From: Gammaproteobacteria bacterium
GTDB lineage: Bacteria > Pseudomonadota > Gammaproteobacteria > Pseudomonadales > Oleiphilaceae
Reading direction: 5' to 3'
Assembly: GCA_029268325.1 (NCBI GenBank)
Contig: JAJUGC010000121.1
Location: 1 to 6,700 of the forward strand
DNA: 6,700 nucleotides
Part shown: positions 1 to 5,803 of the stretch, one piece after another
Position numbering within the stretch: the first letter of the stretch is position 1
Layout: the number at the start of each line of letters is the position of its first letter
The notes under the pieces: model-generated
What the model saw: only the letters and a program-made list of their open reading frames with translations
Databases searched by the model: none
Told to the model about the DNA's origin: nothing
Made by a program: the position numbers and the translations under genes

Positions 1-286
1 CCATCACCCCATCAAACAAATCGTCCCGGGTGGGCTGCTTACTAAAGAAACGCTCGGCATAGACCTCACGAATACGCACAATCAATTCCTGCTCAATGCC
101 GGGTCGCAGAAACTGGATCGCCTCCACCATTCCCAAGCCGATAATATTGCGGGCTTCATCCATCGTGGGCGGTTCCAGACCCACCGCATCAAAACCTTCA
201 CAAATACATTGCGCGATATGGTCGGCCGAATTCAGCAACGTGCCGTCCCAGTCAAAAATCAAAACATCATAGGGTTTCTGAGTCAT
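1..286 (-). CDS. HAD-superfamily hydrolase (phosphoglycolate phosphatase-like), 3' part cut by the window edge
   Basis: Only the N-terminal 95 or so residues are in the window. Near the start is HAD motif I, DWDGTL, with the nucleophile Asp12 and the acid/base Asp14 (numbered from the start chosen here). A helical cap-domain stretch follows, then a segment reading DLFDGV. This is the layout of HAD subfamily IA phosphatases related to phosphoglycolate phosphatase. They hydrolyse small phosphate esters through an aspartyl-phosphate intermediate, in the cytoplasm. The substrate cannot be told from this fragment. I chose the ATG at 286-284 because GAAGG lies 5 nt upstream and because the family normally has about ten residues before motif I. 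An in-frame ATG at 298-296 would instead overlap the rluC stop as ATGA, but no Shine-Dalgarno precedes it. Either way the gene follows rluC within a few bases, so the two are probably co-transcribed. A HAD gene in this position is also found in Pseudomonas (recalled). Confidence 0.85.
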   Translation of the reverse strand, partial: MTQKPYDVLIFDWDGTLLNSADHIAQCICEGFDAVGLEPPTMDEARNIIGLGMVEAIQFLRPGIEQELIVRIREVYAERFFSKQPTRDDLFDGVM

Positions 287-294
287 TTCAGCCT

Positions 295-1257
295 TCATTT
301 ATTCTGTCGGTACTGTTGTACGAAACGCTCCATCTCCTCATCCAGGGGCGCCTCGAACTCCAGCGGTGCCTTATCTCCCGGCAACTGGATCCGCAGCCGG
401 GCCGCATGCAGGCACAGACGTTTGAAACCTTCCTTCCGAAGGTCTTTGTTCACACCATCAATACCATACTTGCTGTCGCCCACAATTGGAAAACCCGCAA
501 ACTGGGCATGCACCCGTATCTGGTGTGTCCGCCCGGTGATGGGCTTGGCCTCGACCCAAGTAAAGCCTTCGAGACGCTCAATGACCCGAAAGTCGGTCAT
601 GGACGCCTTGCCGCCAGCACTCACCTTCACCACCCGCTCGCCAGACTTGAGCTCGTTTTTGGACAAAGGTGCCTCAATGCGCCTTTTCTTCGCAGGCCAG
701 GAGCCCACCACAAAGGCCCAATAGACCTTTTCCATCTGACGCTCGCGAAGGTCATCGTGCAGCGCCCGCAACACGCTTCGCTTCTTGGCCACCAGGATCA
801 CGCCGGAGGTATCCCGGTCCAGCCGGTGCACCAGCTCCAGGAAACGCTGCTCCGGGCGCAAGACACGCAGGGCCTCAATCAGCCCATAGGCGATACCACT
901 ACCGCCATGCACCGCGATACCGCTCGGCTTATTCACCACCAGCAAGCGGTCGTCTTCATAAAGGATTGCCGCCTCAATTTCCTTCAGCACTCCTCCTGCC
1001 GGCGTCGGGGCCTCATTTCGCTCAGCCAGGCGAATCGGGGGAATACGCAAGTCCTCCCCACCGGCCAGCTTGTAGTCAGGCTTGACCCGGGCCCCGTTCA
1101 CCCGCACCTCACCGGTACGGATAATGCGATAGATACGGCTCTTGGGGACACCTTTCAAGCGGGCCAGGAGAAAATTATCGAGGCGCTGGCCAGCGCTTTC
1201 CGGATCGACTTTGACATTGGTAACCTGGGTTAACGCACCCGAATTGGATAACTGCAT
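295..1257 (-). CDS. rluC: Ribosomal large subunit pseudouridine synthase C
   Basis: This 320-residue protein has the two-part layout of the RluA family. An S4 RNA-binding domain spans about residues 20-75 (QRLDNFLLARLKGVPKSRIY, then VRVNG). The catalytic pseudouridine synthase domain follows, with the signature HRLDRDTSG at 144-152; Asp147 is the expected nucleophile. TGRTHQIRVH at 241-250 is the second conserved family motif. In E. coli RluC converts three uridines in 23S rRNA (955, 2504, 2580) to pseudouridine, near the peptidyl transferase centre. RluC rather than RluD is favoured by the GVPKSRIYRI.R.GEVRVN stretch in S4, by NKPSGIAVHGGSG, and by the location divergent from rne, which is conserved in gammaproteobacteria. 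Length is normal for the family (E. coli 319). An in-frame TAA at 1269-1267 makes the ATG at 1257 the most upstream possible start. No good Shine-Dalgarno precedes it; AAGGGA is 18 nt away. The stop overlaps or nearly abuts the HAD gene start. Confidence 0.95.
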   Translation of the reverse strand: MQLSNSGALTQVTNVKVDPESAGQRLDNFLLARLKGVPKSRIYRIIRTGEVRVNGARVKPDYKLAGGEDLRIPPIRLAERNEAPTPAGGVLKEIEAAILYEDDRLLVVNKPSGIAVHGGSGIAYGLIEALRVLRPEQRFLELVHRLDRDTSGVILVAKKRSVLRALHDDLRERQMEKVYWAFVVGSWPAKKRRIEAPLSKNELKSGERVVKVSAGGKASMTDFRVIERLEGFTWVEAKPITGRTHQIRVHAQFAGFPIVGDSKYGIDGVNKDLRKEGFKRLCLHAARLRIQLPGDKAPLEFEAPLDEEMERFVQQYRQNK

Positions 1258-1288
1258 AATAAGGTATTAAAAGTGTCCCTTGGGGCAT

Positions 1289-1317
1289 TTGAAGGTAGTG
1301 AGGTTTGCTGTTATATT
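1289..1317 (+). promoter_or_regulatory. Candidate sigma-70 promoter for rne (distal)
   Basis: TTGAAG at 1289-1294 and TATATT at 1312-1317 are separated by exactly 17 nt, matching 4/6 and 5/6 consensus positions. Transcription would start near 1324 and give a leader of about 585 nt, long but in keeping with the long rne leader of E. coli (361 nt). A minus-strand -10-like TATAAC (1315-1310) overlaps it and could serve rluC, but has no good -35. This is a prediction from sequence only. Confidence 0.4.
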
Positions 1318-1400
1318 GCGACAGCGCAACTTGCGGTTTGCCCGTATATCCAGAAATCCTTTCATCTGCGGATTCTGGCTGAAACGCAAACCGAAGGGTC

Positions 1401-1410
1401 GAGTATACTC
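1401..1410. promoter_or_regulatory. Perfect palindrome GAGTATACTC carrying a -10-like element on each strand
   Basis: The 10-bp sequence GAGTATACTC equals its own reverse complement. It holds TATACT on the plus strand (1404-1409) and on the minus strand (1407-1402). On the minus strand CTGCCA (1431-1426) sits 18 nt upstream and could be the -35 of an rluC promoter. On the plus strand no convincing -35 is seen at normal spacing. It could be a shared or divergent promoter core, or a small operator. Confidence 0.3.
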
Positions 1411-1508
1411 CAGCACGATTCTATTTGGCAGACCAGATGGCCCCGTACAACCCGGGCCACGCGAACGAACACCGCCACAGTAGCTGGGGTTGACCAGGCG
1501 ACAGAGCA

Positions 1509-1613
1509 AACAAATTTATTTAGTGTTAATGCGCGCGAGCGCGGTAACGCTCAGGACAAACGGTTTAGCGATTCGCTTGTGCAACACCCGCCTTACAGCG
1601 CGGCGCAAGCGAA
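1509..1613 (+). promoter_or_regulatory. Structured part of the rne 5' leader: AU-rich segment followed by two strong hairpins
   Basis: The stretch 1509-1528 is rich in A and U (AAATTTATTTAG) and resembles single-stranded RNase E cleavage substrates. Hairpin A follows: arms GTGTTA (1523-1528) and TAACGC (1545-1550), with a small internal loop and an inner GC stem capped by CGAG. Hairpin B is stronger: 11 consecutive pairs (one G-U) between TTCGCTTGTGC at 1572-1582 and GCGCAAGCGAA at 1603-1613, enclosing a 20-nt loop. In E. coli the rne leader contains stem-loops (Rfam rne5) that RNase E binds to direct decay of its own mRNA. Position and architecture here suggest the same kind of feedback element. 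Homology to rne5 is inferred from position and folding, not from an alignment. A second copy of GCGCAAGC at 1763-1770 could in principle compete for the 5' arm of hairpin B, though an 8-mer repeat is expected by chance at this length. Confidence 0.6.
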
Positions 1614-1688
1614 GGATGATCGAGTCAGATCGAATAGTGCAAACAAGACGTTGCCAGCCAATTTCGCTGAAGAGCTATACAAGGAGTC

Positions 1689-1784
1689 ATGTCTCCCACC
1701 ATGCGCACAGAAATGACAACTTGCCGAACAGAAATTATGGAACGTTCTCTCCAAGAAGTGATGCGCAAGCTGGTTAAACCCTGA
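1689..1784 (+). CDS. Possible 31-residue leader ORF inside the rne 5' leader
   Basis: An ATG at 1689 opens a 31-codon frame ending in TGA at 1782-1784. The predicted peptide has a Thr/Met-rich start and a helix-like second half (EIMERSLQEVMRKLVKP). A consensus Shine-Dalgarno, AAGGAG, lies at 1681-1686, but only 2 nt before this ATG; the next in-frame ATG at 1701 is 14 nt away. Neither spacing is ideal. GGAG (1683-1686) can pair with CTCC (1693-1696), placing the ATG in a 6-nt loop, so translation might be gated by structure. The frame ends 123 nt before the rne start. I recognise no homologue. It may be a translated leader peptide or a chance frame. Confidence 0.25.
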   Translation: MSPTMRTEMTTCRTEIMERSLQEVMRKLVKP

Positions 1785-1835
1785 GCAAGCCACACATTCG
1801 TTTGCATTCGAGCTGTCTATGCGTCATTCCCTCCG

Positions 1836-1880
1836 CCGGCGTCAGCCGGATTAGCCGTTTACCCCTAGGCGCCATCGCCT
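1836..1880 (+). promoter_or_regulatory. Two small hairpins just upstream of the rne start
   Basis: CCGGC (1836-1840) pairs with GCCGG (1845-1849) around a GTCA tetraloop. AGGCG (1867-1871) pairs with CGCCT (1876-1880) around CCAT. Each is a perfect 5-bp GC-rich stem, and they lie 72 and 41 nt before the start codon. Neither has a following U-run, so they are not intrinsic terminators. They are more likely part of the leader fold that influences rne translation or decay. Confidence 0.4.
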
Positions 1881-1907
1881 CCCGCCCTTGGGAACATTTG
1901 GACTTAC

Positions 1908-4900
1908 ATGAAAAGAATGCTTATTAACGCAACTCAACCTGAAGAGTTGCGTGTCGCACTCGTTGATGGACAACGTCTCTATGACCTGGACATCGAGTCG
2001 GGCACCCGCGAACAGAAAAAGGCCAACATCTATAAAGGCCGGATCACCCGTGTCGAGCCCAGCCTTGAAGCTGCCTTTGTCGACTTCGGAGCAGAACGCC
2101 ACGGCTTCCTGCCCCTGAAAGAGATCTCCAAGGAGTACTTCAAACCGAACGCCAAACAATCCGGCGGCAAACCCAATATCAAGGAGCTGGTCGAAGAAGG
2201 CACCGAGATCATTGTCCAGGTCGACAAGGAAGAGCGAGGCAACAAGGGCGCTGCGCTGACCACCTTTATCAGCCTGGCTGGCCGCTACCTGGTGCTGATG
2301 CCCAACAACCCCAAAGCGGGAGGCATTTCACGCCGCATTGACGGTGAAGAGCGCAACCAGCTGCGGGAAGCCCTGGCCGGAGTCACCGTCCCTGAAGATA
2401 TGGGCGTGATCGTACGTACCGCGGGCGTGGGCCGCACCAGCGAAGAGCTGCAATGGGACTTGAACTACCTGATGCAGTTCTGGGAGTCCATCACCAGTGC
2501 CGCCCAAAACCGCCCTGCCCCTTTCTTGATTTTCCAGGAAAGCAACGTCGTCATTCGCGCCATTCGCGATTACCTGCGCCAGGATATCGGCGAGGTGCTG
2601 ATCGACTCCGAGGACGTCTACCAGGATGCCCTGAACTTCGTCCAGGCTGTGATGCCCACCTACGAAAACCGCATCAAGCTGTATCGGGACGACATCCCCC
2701 TGTTCAACCGCTACCAGATCGAAGCCCAGATTGAGACCGCCTTCCAACGGGAAGTCAAACTGCCTTCCGGTGGTTCCATTGTCATCGACCATACGGAAGC
2801 CCTGGTTTCCATTGATATCAACTCCGCCCGTGCCACCAAAGGCGGCGATATCGAAGAAACCGCCCTGCAAACCAACCTGGAAGCTTCCGATGAGATCGCT
2901 CGCCAGCTACGCCTGCGGGATATTGGCGGCCTCATCGTGATCGACTTTATTGATATGACCCCCGCCAAGAACCAACGGGAAGTCGAAAACCGCCTGCGCA
3001 AGGCATTGGAGCTGGACCGTGCCCGTATCCAGCTGGGCAAGATCTCCCGCTTCGGCCTGATGGAAATGTCCCGTCAGCGCCTGCGTCCCTCCCTGGGCGA
3101 AACCCGTAACGAGGTTTGCCCCCGCTGTAAGGGCCAAGGCACCATCCGTGGCGTGGAATCCCTCTCCCTGTCCATTATGCGCCTGATCGAGGAAGAGGCC
3201 TTTAAGGAGCGTACCGCAGAGGTCCGTGCGATTTTGCCGGTTCCCGTTGCCACCTTCCTGCTCAACGAGAAGCGCAAGCACCTGGCCGAAATCGAGCGCC
3301 GTCAGCAGATCAAAGTGCTGATCATCCCGAACCCCCATTTCGATACCCCCCACTACGAAGTGCAACGTATCCGGGACGACAACACCTCTGCCAATGAGGC
3401 CAGCTATCAGATCCAGGTCGAGCATGATGACCAGGCCCTTTACGAGACCGCCCTGCCGAAAGAAATCGTACGGCCGGAAGCCGCGGTCAAGCGTGTCGCT
3501 CCCCTGGCTCCTGCGCCTATCTCTTCTGCTCCAACAACGGATGAGATTGGTCTTCTCAAGCGCCTGTCCAGAAAGATCGTCAAGCTGTTCGGCAATCCGG
3601 ACAAAGCCGATGAAGCCATGGATCAGCTAAAAGCCAAGAGCACCCAGCCGGCGGCCCGTCAGAAACAGCGCCGCGAGCAGGCTCGCCCCCAGCAGGGCCA
3701 AAACGGCAAACAGCAAGACCGTGAACGGGCAGACCGTCGTCAAGGTGGCCAGCAACAGCGATCCGCAGGCAATCGCCGCCAAGACCAGCGTCAGGATCAA
3801 CGCCAAGCCCAGGAACAGCGCCAGCAGCCCCAGCCAGAGGGCAAAGGTCGGCAGGGGCAATCCCAGCCTGCACAGCAGCGCCAAACCGCTCCGGCATCTG
3901 ACGTAGTGAACGAGGAGTTCCGCCGTCCACGCCGCCCAAAAGGTGAAGTGCCCGCAAAGCAGGAAAAGGCCCAACAGCCACAACAGGACAAACAACCTGT
4001 CGCGGCGGCACCGGCCAAGACTGAAGCCCGCCCGGCTGCGGAGCAAGCTGAGACGGCCACTGCAGACGGCGAAAAACGTCGCAGCCGCAATCGCCGTGGA
4101 CGGGGTCGCGGCGAGCGGGACGAGCGTACCGACAAGGCAACTGCTCAAGCTTCCGACCAGCAAAAGGCCGATGCTTCCCAGCAACCCTCCGAGAGTACTG
4201 CGGGCACCAAGCCCAGCCCGGCACTCCCGATTGCTGCCGAAGTTTCTGAGCAAGCTGTAGCCGCTACATCAGAAGCGACGCCTGAGTCCACAGCAACTGC
4301 TTCTACGGCTCCAGCCTCCAAGGCTGAGACAGCAACCGAAGCCGCTGTTCAGGCCGAGGCTCCTGTGAAAGCTGACCGTCAAGCCGAGCCTCAAGAGGCA
4401 CAGGCCAAGGTTGAGCAGCCCCAGGATCAGAAGCAGCCAGAAGAAGCAGCTCCGAAGGCGGCGACAGAGACCACTGCAACCGCAGCGGCCGCTGAAGAGT
4501 CCAGCCCCAAACCCTCTGCTGAGGCAGAGAAAAACCTGGAGGCTGGGAAAGTAGAGCCTGAGGCCACAGAGACGGCAACAGCAGCCCCGGAAGCGGAAAA
4601 GAGCGCGGCGCGCCATCCACGGGACCAACGCCGGCAGGATCGCTCCGGTAACCGTGGCAAACGCGCCCCGGCTGCACAGCCTGAGCAACAAAGCGCAGCC
4701 GAACCGGCAAGCACAGAGGCGGCAACCAGCTCAGGCGAAGCTGTAGCCGACACTGCAAAACCAGCCGCTGCGGCAGCCAAGGCGCCCGTAGCAACAGAGC
4801 CGAAACCGGCCAAGCCGGAAGCACCGGCGGCTGAGCAGCAGCCTCAACAGGAAGCTCCTGCCCCTGAAGCCAAGCCAGCCGAGGAGACAAAGGCCGAAGC

Positions 4901-5036
4901 ACCTTCTGCGCCGCCCGCTCCCAAACGGGCCCCGAATGATCCTCGTGAGGTGCGCCGTCGCATGCTGGAAGCCCAGGCGGCCCAAGAGGCGCAGGGTGAA
5001 AAACAAGGAGAGAAACAGGAAGGCCAAGAGTCTTAG
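1908..5036 (+). CDS. rne: Ribonuclease E, essential endoribonuclease and RNA degradosome scaffold
   Basis: RNase E cuts AU-rich single-stranded RNA in mRNA decay and in rRNA and tRNA maturation, working as a tetramer on the inner membrane. The protein is 1042 residues (E. coli 1061). Order of parts: RNase H-like start (MKRMLINATQPEELRVALVDG), S1 domain about 38-125 with RNA-contacting Phe57 and Phe67, 5'-sensor about 125-215 with Arg170-Thr171, DNase I-like catalytic domain with Asp303, Asn305 and Asp346, then the zinc-link CPRC at 404-407. The metal-binding and zinc-link residues fall at the same numbers as in E. coli. Residues 546-562 form an amphipathic helix (IGLLKRLSRKIVKLFG) that fits the membrane-targeting segment. 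From about 565 to the end it is low-complexity, rich in Gln, Ala, Glu, Pro, Lys and Arg, with Arg-rich patches at 584-633, 671-678, 723-740 and 902-919 and a final PNDPREVRRR at 1009-1018. The start is fixed by the highly conserved N-terminus. The Shine-Dalgarno is weak (TGGA, 5 nt upstream). A long leader precedes the gene and a strong terminator follows it. Confidence 0.98.
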   Translation: MKRMLINATQPEELRVALVDGQRLYDLDIESGTREQKKANIYKGRITRVEPSLEAAFVDFGAERHGFLPLKEISKEYFKPNAKQSGGKPNIKELVEEGTEIIVQVDKEERGNKGAALTTFISLAGRYLVLMPNNPKAGGISRRIDGEERNQLREALAGVTVPEDMGVIVRTAGVGRTSEELQWDLNYLMQFWESITSAAQNRPAPFLIFQESNVVIRAIRDYLRQDIGEVLIDSEDVYQDALNFVQAVMPTYENRIKLYRDDIPLFNRYQIEAQIETAFQREVKLPSGGSIVIDHTEALVSIDINSARATKGGDIEETALQTNLEASDEIARQLRLRDIGGLIVIDFIDMTPAKNQREVENRLRKALELDRARIQLGKISRFGLMEMSRQRLRPSLGETRNEVCPRCKGQGTIRGVESLSLSIMRLIEEEAFKERTAEVRAILPVPVATFLLNEKRKHLAEIERRQQIKVLIIPNPHFDTPHYEVQRIRDDNTSANEASYQIQVEHDDQALYETALPKEIVRPEAAVKRVAPLAPAPISSAPTTDEIGLLKRLSRKIVKLFGNPDKADEAMDQLKAKSTQPAARQKQRREQARPQQGQNGKQQDRERADRRQGGQQQRSAGNRRQDQRQDQRQAQEQRQQPQPEGKGRQGQSQPAQQRQTAPASDVVNEEFRRPRRPKGEVPAKQEKAQQPQQDKQPVAAAPAKTEARPAAEQAETATADGEKRRSRNRRGRGRGERDERTDKATAQASDQQKADASQQPSESTAGTKPSPALPIAAEVSEQAVAATSEATPESTATASTAPASKAETATEAAVQAEAPVKADRQAEPQEAQAKVEQPQDQKQPEEAAPKAATETTATAAAAEESSPKPSAEAEKNLEAGKVEPEATETATAAPEAEKSAARHPRDQRRQDRSGNRGKRAPAAQPEQQSAAEPASTEAATSSGEAVADTAKPAAAAAKAPVATEPKPAKPEAPAAEQQPQQEAPAPEAKPAEETKAEAPSAPPAPKRAPNDPREVRRRMLEAQAAQEAQGEKQGEKQEGQES

Positions 5037-5048
5037 TCTTTGCCAACC

Positions 5049-5081
5049 AAAAACAAGGGGGCCTAGAGCCCCCTTGTTTTT
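5049..5081 (+). terminator. Intrinsic terminator of rne
   Basis: A perfect 14-bp inverted repeat, AAAAACAAGGGGGC (5049-5062) and GCCCCCTTGTTTTT (5068-5081), encloses the 5-nt loop CTAGA. The GC-rich core is followed by a U-run on the plus strand. It starts 12 nt after the rne stop. Its symmetry would also let it work on the minus strand, but no minus-strand gene ends here. It separates rne from the next plus-strand gene. Confidence 0.93.
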
Positions 5082-5132
5082 ATCCCAAGCATTTATCAGG
5101 TATATACTTTCGATCTGATCCCAAGCGATTAT
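5082..5132 (+). repeat. Direct repeat pair ATCCCAAGCnnTTAT, 36 nt apart
   Basis: Unit 1 (5082-5096) and unit 2 (5118-5132) match at 13 of 15 positions, with nine identical bases first (ATCCCAAGC) and then TTAT after a variable dinucleotide. Unit 1 begins right after the rne terminator and unit 2 runs into the -10 candidate of the next gene. The pair could be binding sites for a regulator of that gene, or a small local duplication. No known site consensus is recognised. Confidence 0.4.
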
Positions 5133-5140
5133 GATATGCT
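5132..5140 (+). promoter_or_regulatory. Candidate extended -10 promoter for the UPF0149 gene
   Basis: TGATATGCT fits the extended -10 pattern TG-n-TATAAT (TG at 5132-5133, hexamer TATGCT at 5135-5140). No good -35 is seen at 17 nt, which extended -10 promoters tolerate. The start would lie near 5147, giving a leader of about 37 nt. An overlapping TATGAT at 5130-5135 is an alternative hexamer. The gene needs its own promoter because the rne terminator lies upstream. Confidence 0.45.
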
Positions 5141-5183
5141 TTGCCACCTGTTAGGATGCCTCTAAATTCTGTCGGACAGCCCC

Positions 5184-5744
5184 ATGACAAATACCAACGC
5201 TTCCCCCCTATCCCCAGCCGACATTTCCGCGCTGGAAGACCTTTTGTTTGACGATCGCTTTGCGGAGGACTCCCTGGATTACTTCGGGATTCACGGCGCC
5301 TTGTCAGCCTTGGCGGTGGGACCATGCCCAATGACACCCGAAGCTTGGGTAGAACTGGCCTTTGGCCGGCCGGTAACCGCTGGCGAGGTAAAAGAGTATG
5401 ACTGGGTTACCCAGACGCTGACTCGTCTCTTCCACAATATCCGTAACGAGTTGGATCAGGAGGAGCCCATTGAGCTGCCAGCAGAAACCTATGAAGACCG
5501 GGATGCCCTCACCAATTGGTGCGCGGGCTTTGTAGAAGCGTTCCTTGCCAACGAAGAGCGGTGGTTCAAGCAAAAGCAGGAATTGGTCGCGGAACTGCTG
5601 CTGCCGATTATGGCCTTGTCCAACCTGTTCGACGATGAAGACTTCACAGAAATTACCAGCAACCCGAAACTCATGGCTCAGCTCAGCGAGCAGATTCCCG
5701 AAACCCTGACGGATCTCTATCTGTTGTTCCATAGCGGCGAGTAA
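5184..5744 (+). CDS. UPF0149 (YgfB/YecA) family protein, function unknown
   Basis: The product is a soluble, acidic, mostly helical protein of 186 residues with no signal peptide or membrane segment. The call rests on the family pattern: an N-terminal helix (ISALEDLLFDD), then a GxLSALAVGPCPMTPEAWVELAFG stretch at about residues 38-60, followed by long helices and a late acidic cluster around LSNLFDDEDF. UPF0149 proteins share this ALAIGP...P..W arrangement. Some members end in a zinc-binding SEC-C tail with clustered cysteines; this one has none and ends in a helix (LYLLFHSGE). The biochemical role of most members is unknown; a YgfB member in Pseudomonas aeruginosa has been linked to gene regulation, but I cannot say this is its orthologue. 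The ATG at 5184 is preceded by only a weak Shine-Dalgarno (CGGA, 7 nt away). It has its own promoter candidate and ends convergently with the PLD gene, 59 nt apart. Confidence 0.8.
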   Translation: MTNTNASPLSPADISALEDLLFDDRFAEDSLDYFGIHGALSALAVGPCPMTPEAWVELAFGRPVTAGEVKEYDWVTQTLTRLFHNIRNELDQEEPIELPAETYEDRDALTNWCAGFVEAFLANEERWFKQKQELVAELLLPIMALSNLFDDEDFTEITSNPKLMAQLSEQIPETLTDLYLLFHSGE

Positions 5745-5798
5745 TGCCGCTGTGGGCTCTCCCGCCCATTAGCCAGCCAGACCTTCAGCCGTCGCTGA
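5733..5798. other. Weak hairpins between the convergent UPF0149 and PLD genes
   Basis: AGCGGC (5733-5738) pairs with GCCGCT (5746-5751) across the UPF0149 stop codon, and TCAGC (5785-5789) pairs with GCTGA (5794-5798). Neither stem is followed by a T-run on either strand, so classical intrinsic termination is not supported. Transcription of the two convergent genes may end through Rho or by collision. Confidence 0.35.
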
Positions 5799-5803
5799 GA
5801 CGA

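Noticed and set aside
316..1233. A 305-codon plus-strand open frame opposite rluC
   Set aside because: It lies entirely antisense to a clearly recognised rluC, has no domain-like pattern, and is explained by the GC-rich codon usage of rluC leaving few stops on the other strand.
1273..1716. A 147-codon plus-strand frame and overlapping shorter frames in the rne leader
   Set aside because: The translation is motif-free, no ribosome site supports the start, and the frame crosses the candidate promoter elements and both leader hairpins.
3640..3900. Repetitive CAG/CGC-rich DNA that could suggest a repeat array
   Set aside because: The repeats are irregular and stay in frame as Gln/Arg-rich coding sequence of the RNase E tail; there are no uniform repeats or spacers as in a CRISPR array.
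4303..5046. A 247-codon minus-strand open frame and several shorter ones (3580-4224, 3627-4253, 4269-4691, 4427-4813) opposite the rne tail
   Set aside because: They are antisense to the low-complexity Gln/Ala/Glu/Pro coding region. Their Leu/Gly/Arg-rich translations are the expected complement of those codons, and they contain no motifs.
5733..5751. Hairpin over the UPF0149 stop codon as an intrinsic terminator
   Set aside because: The 6-bp stem has a 7-nt loop and no T-run on either strand, so it fails the terminator pattern that the rne terminator meets clearly.
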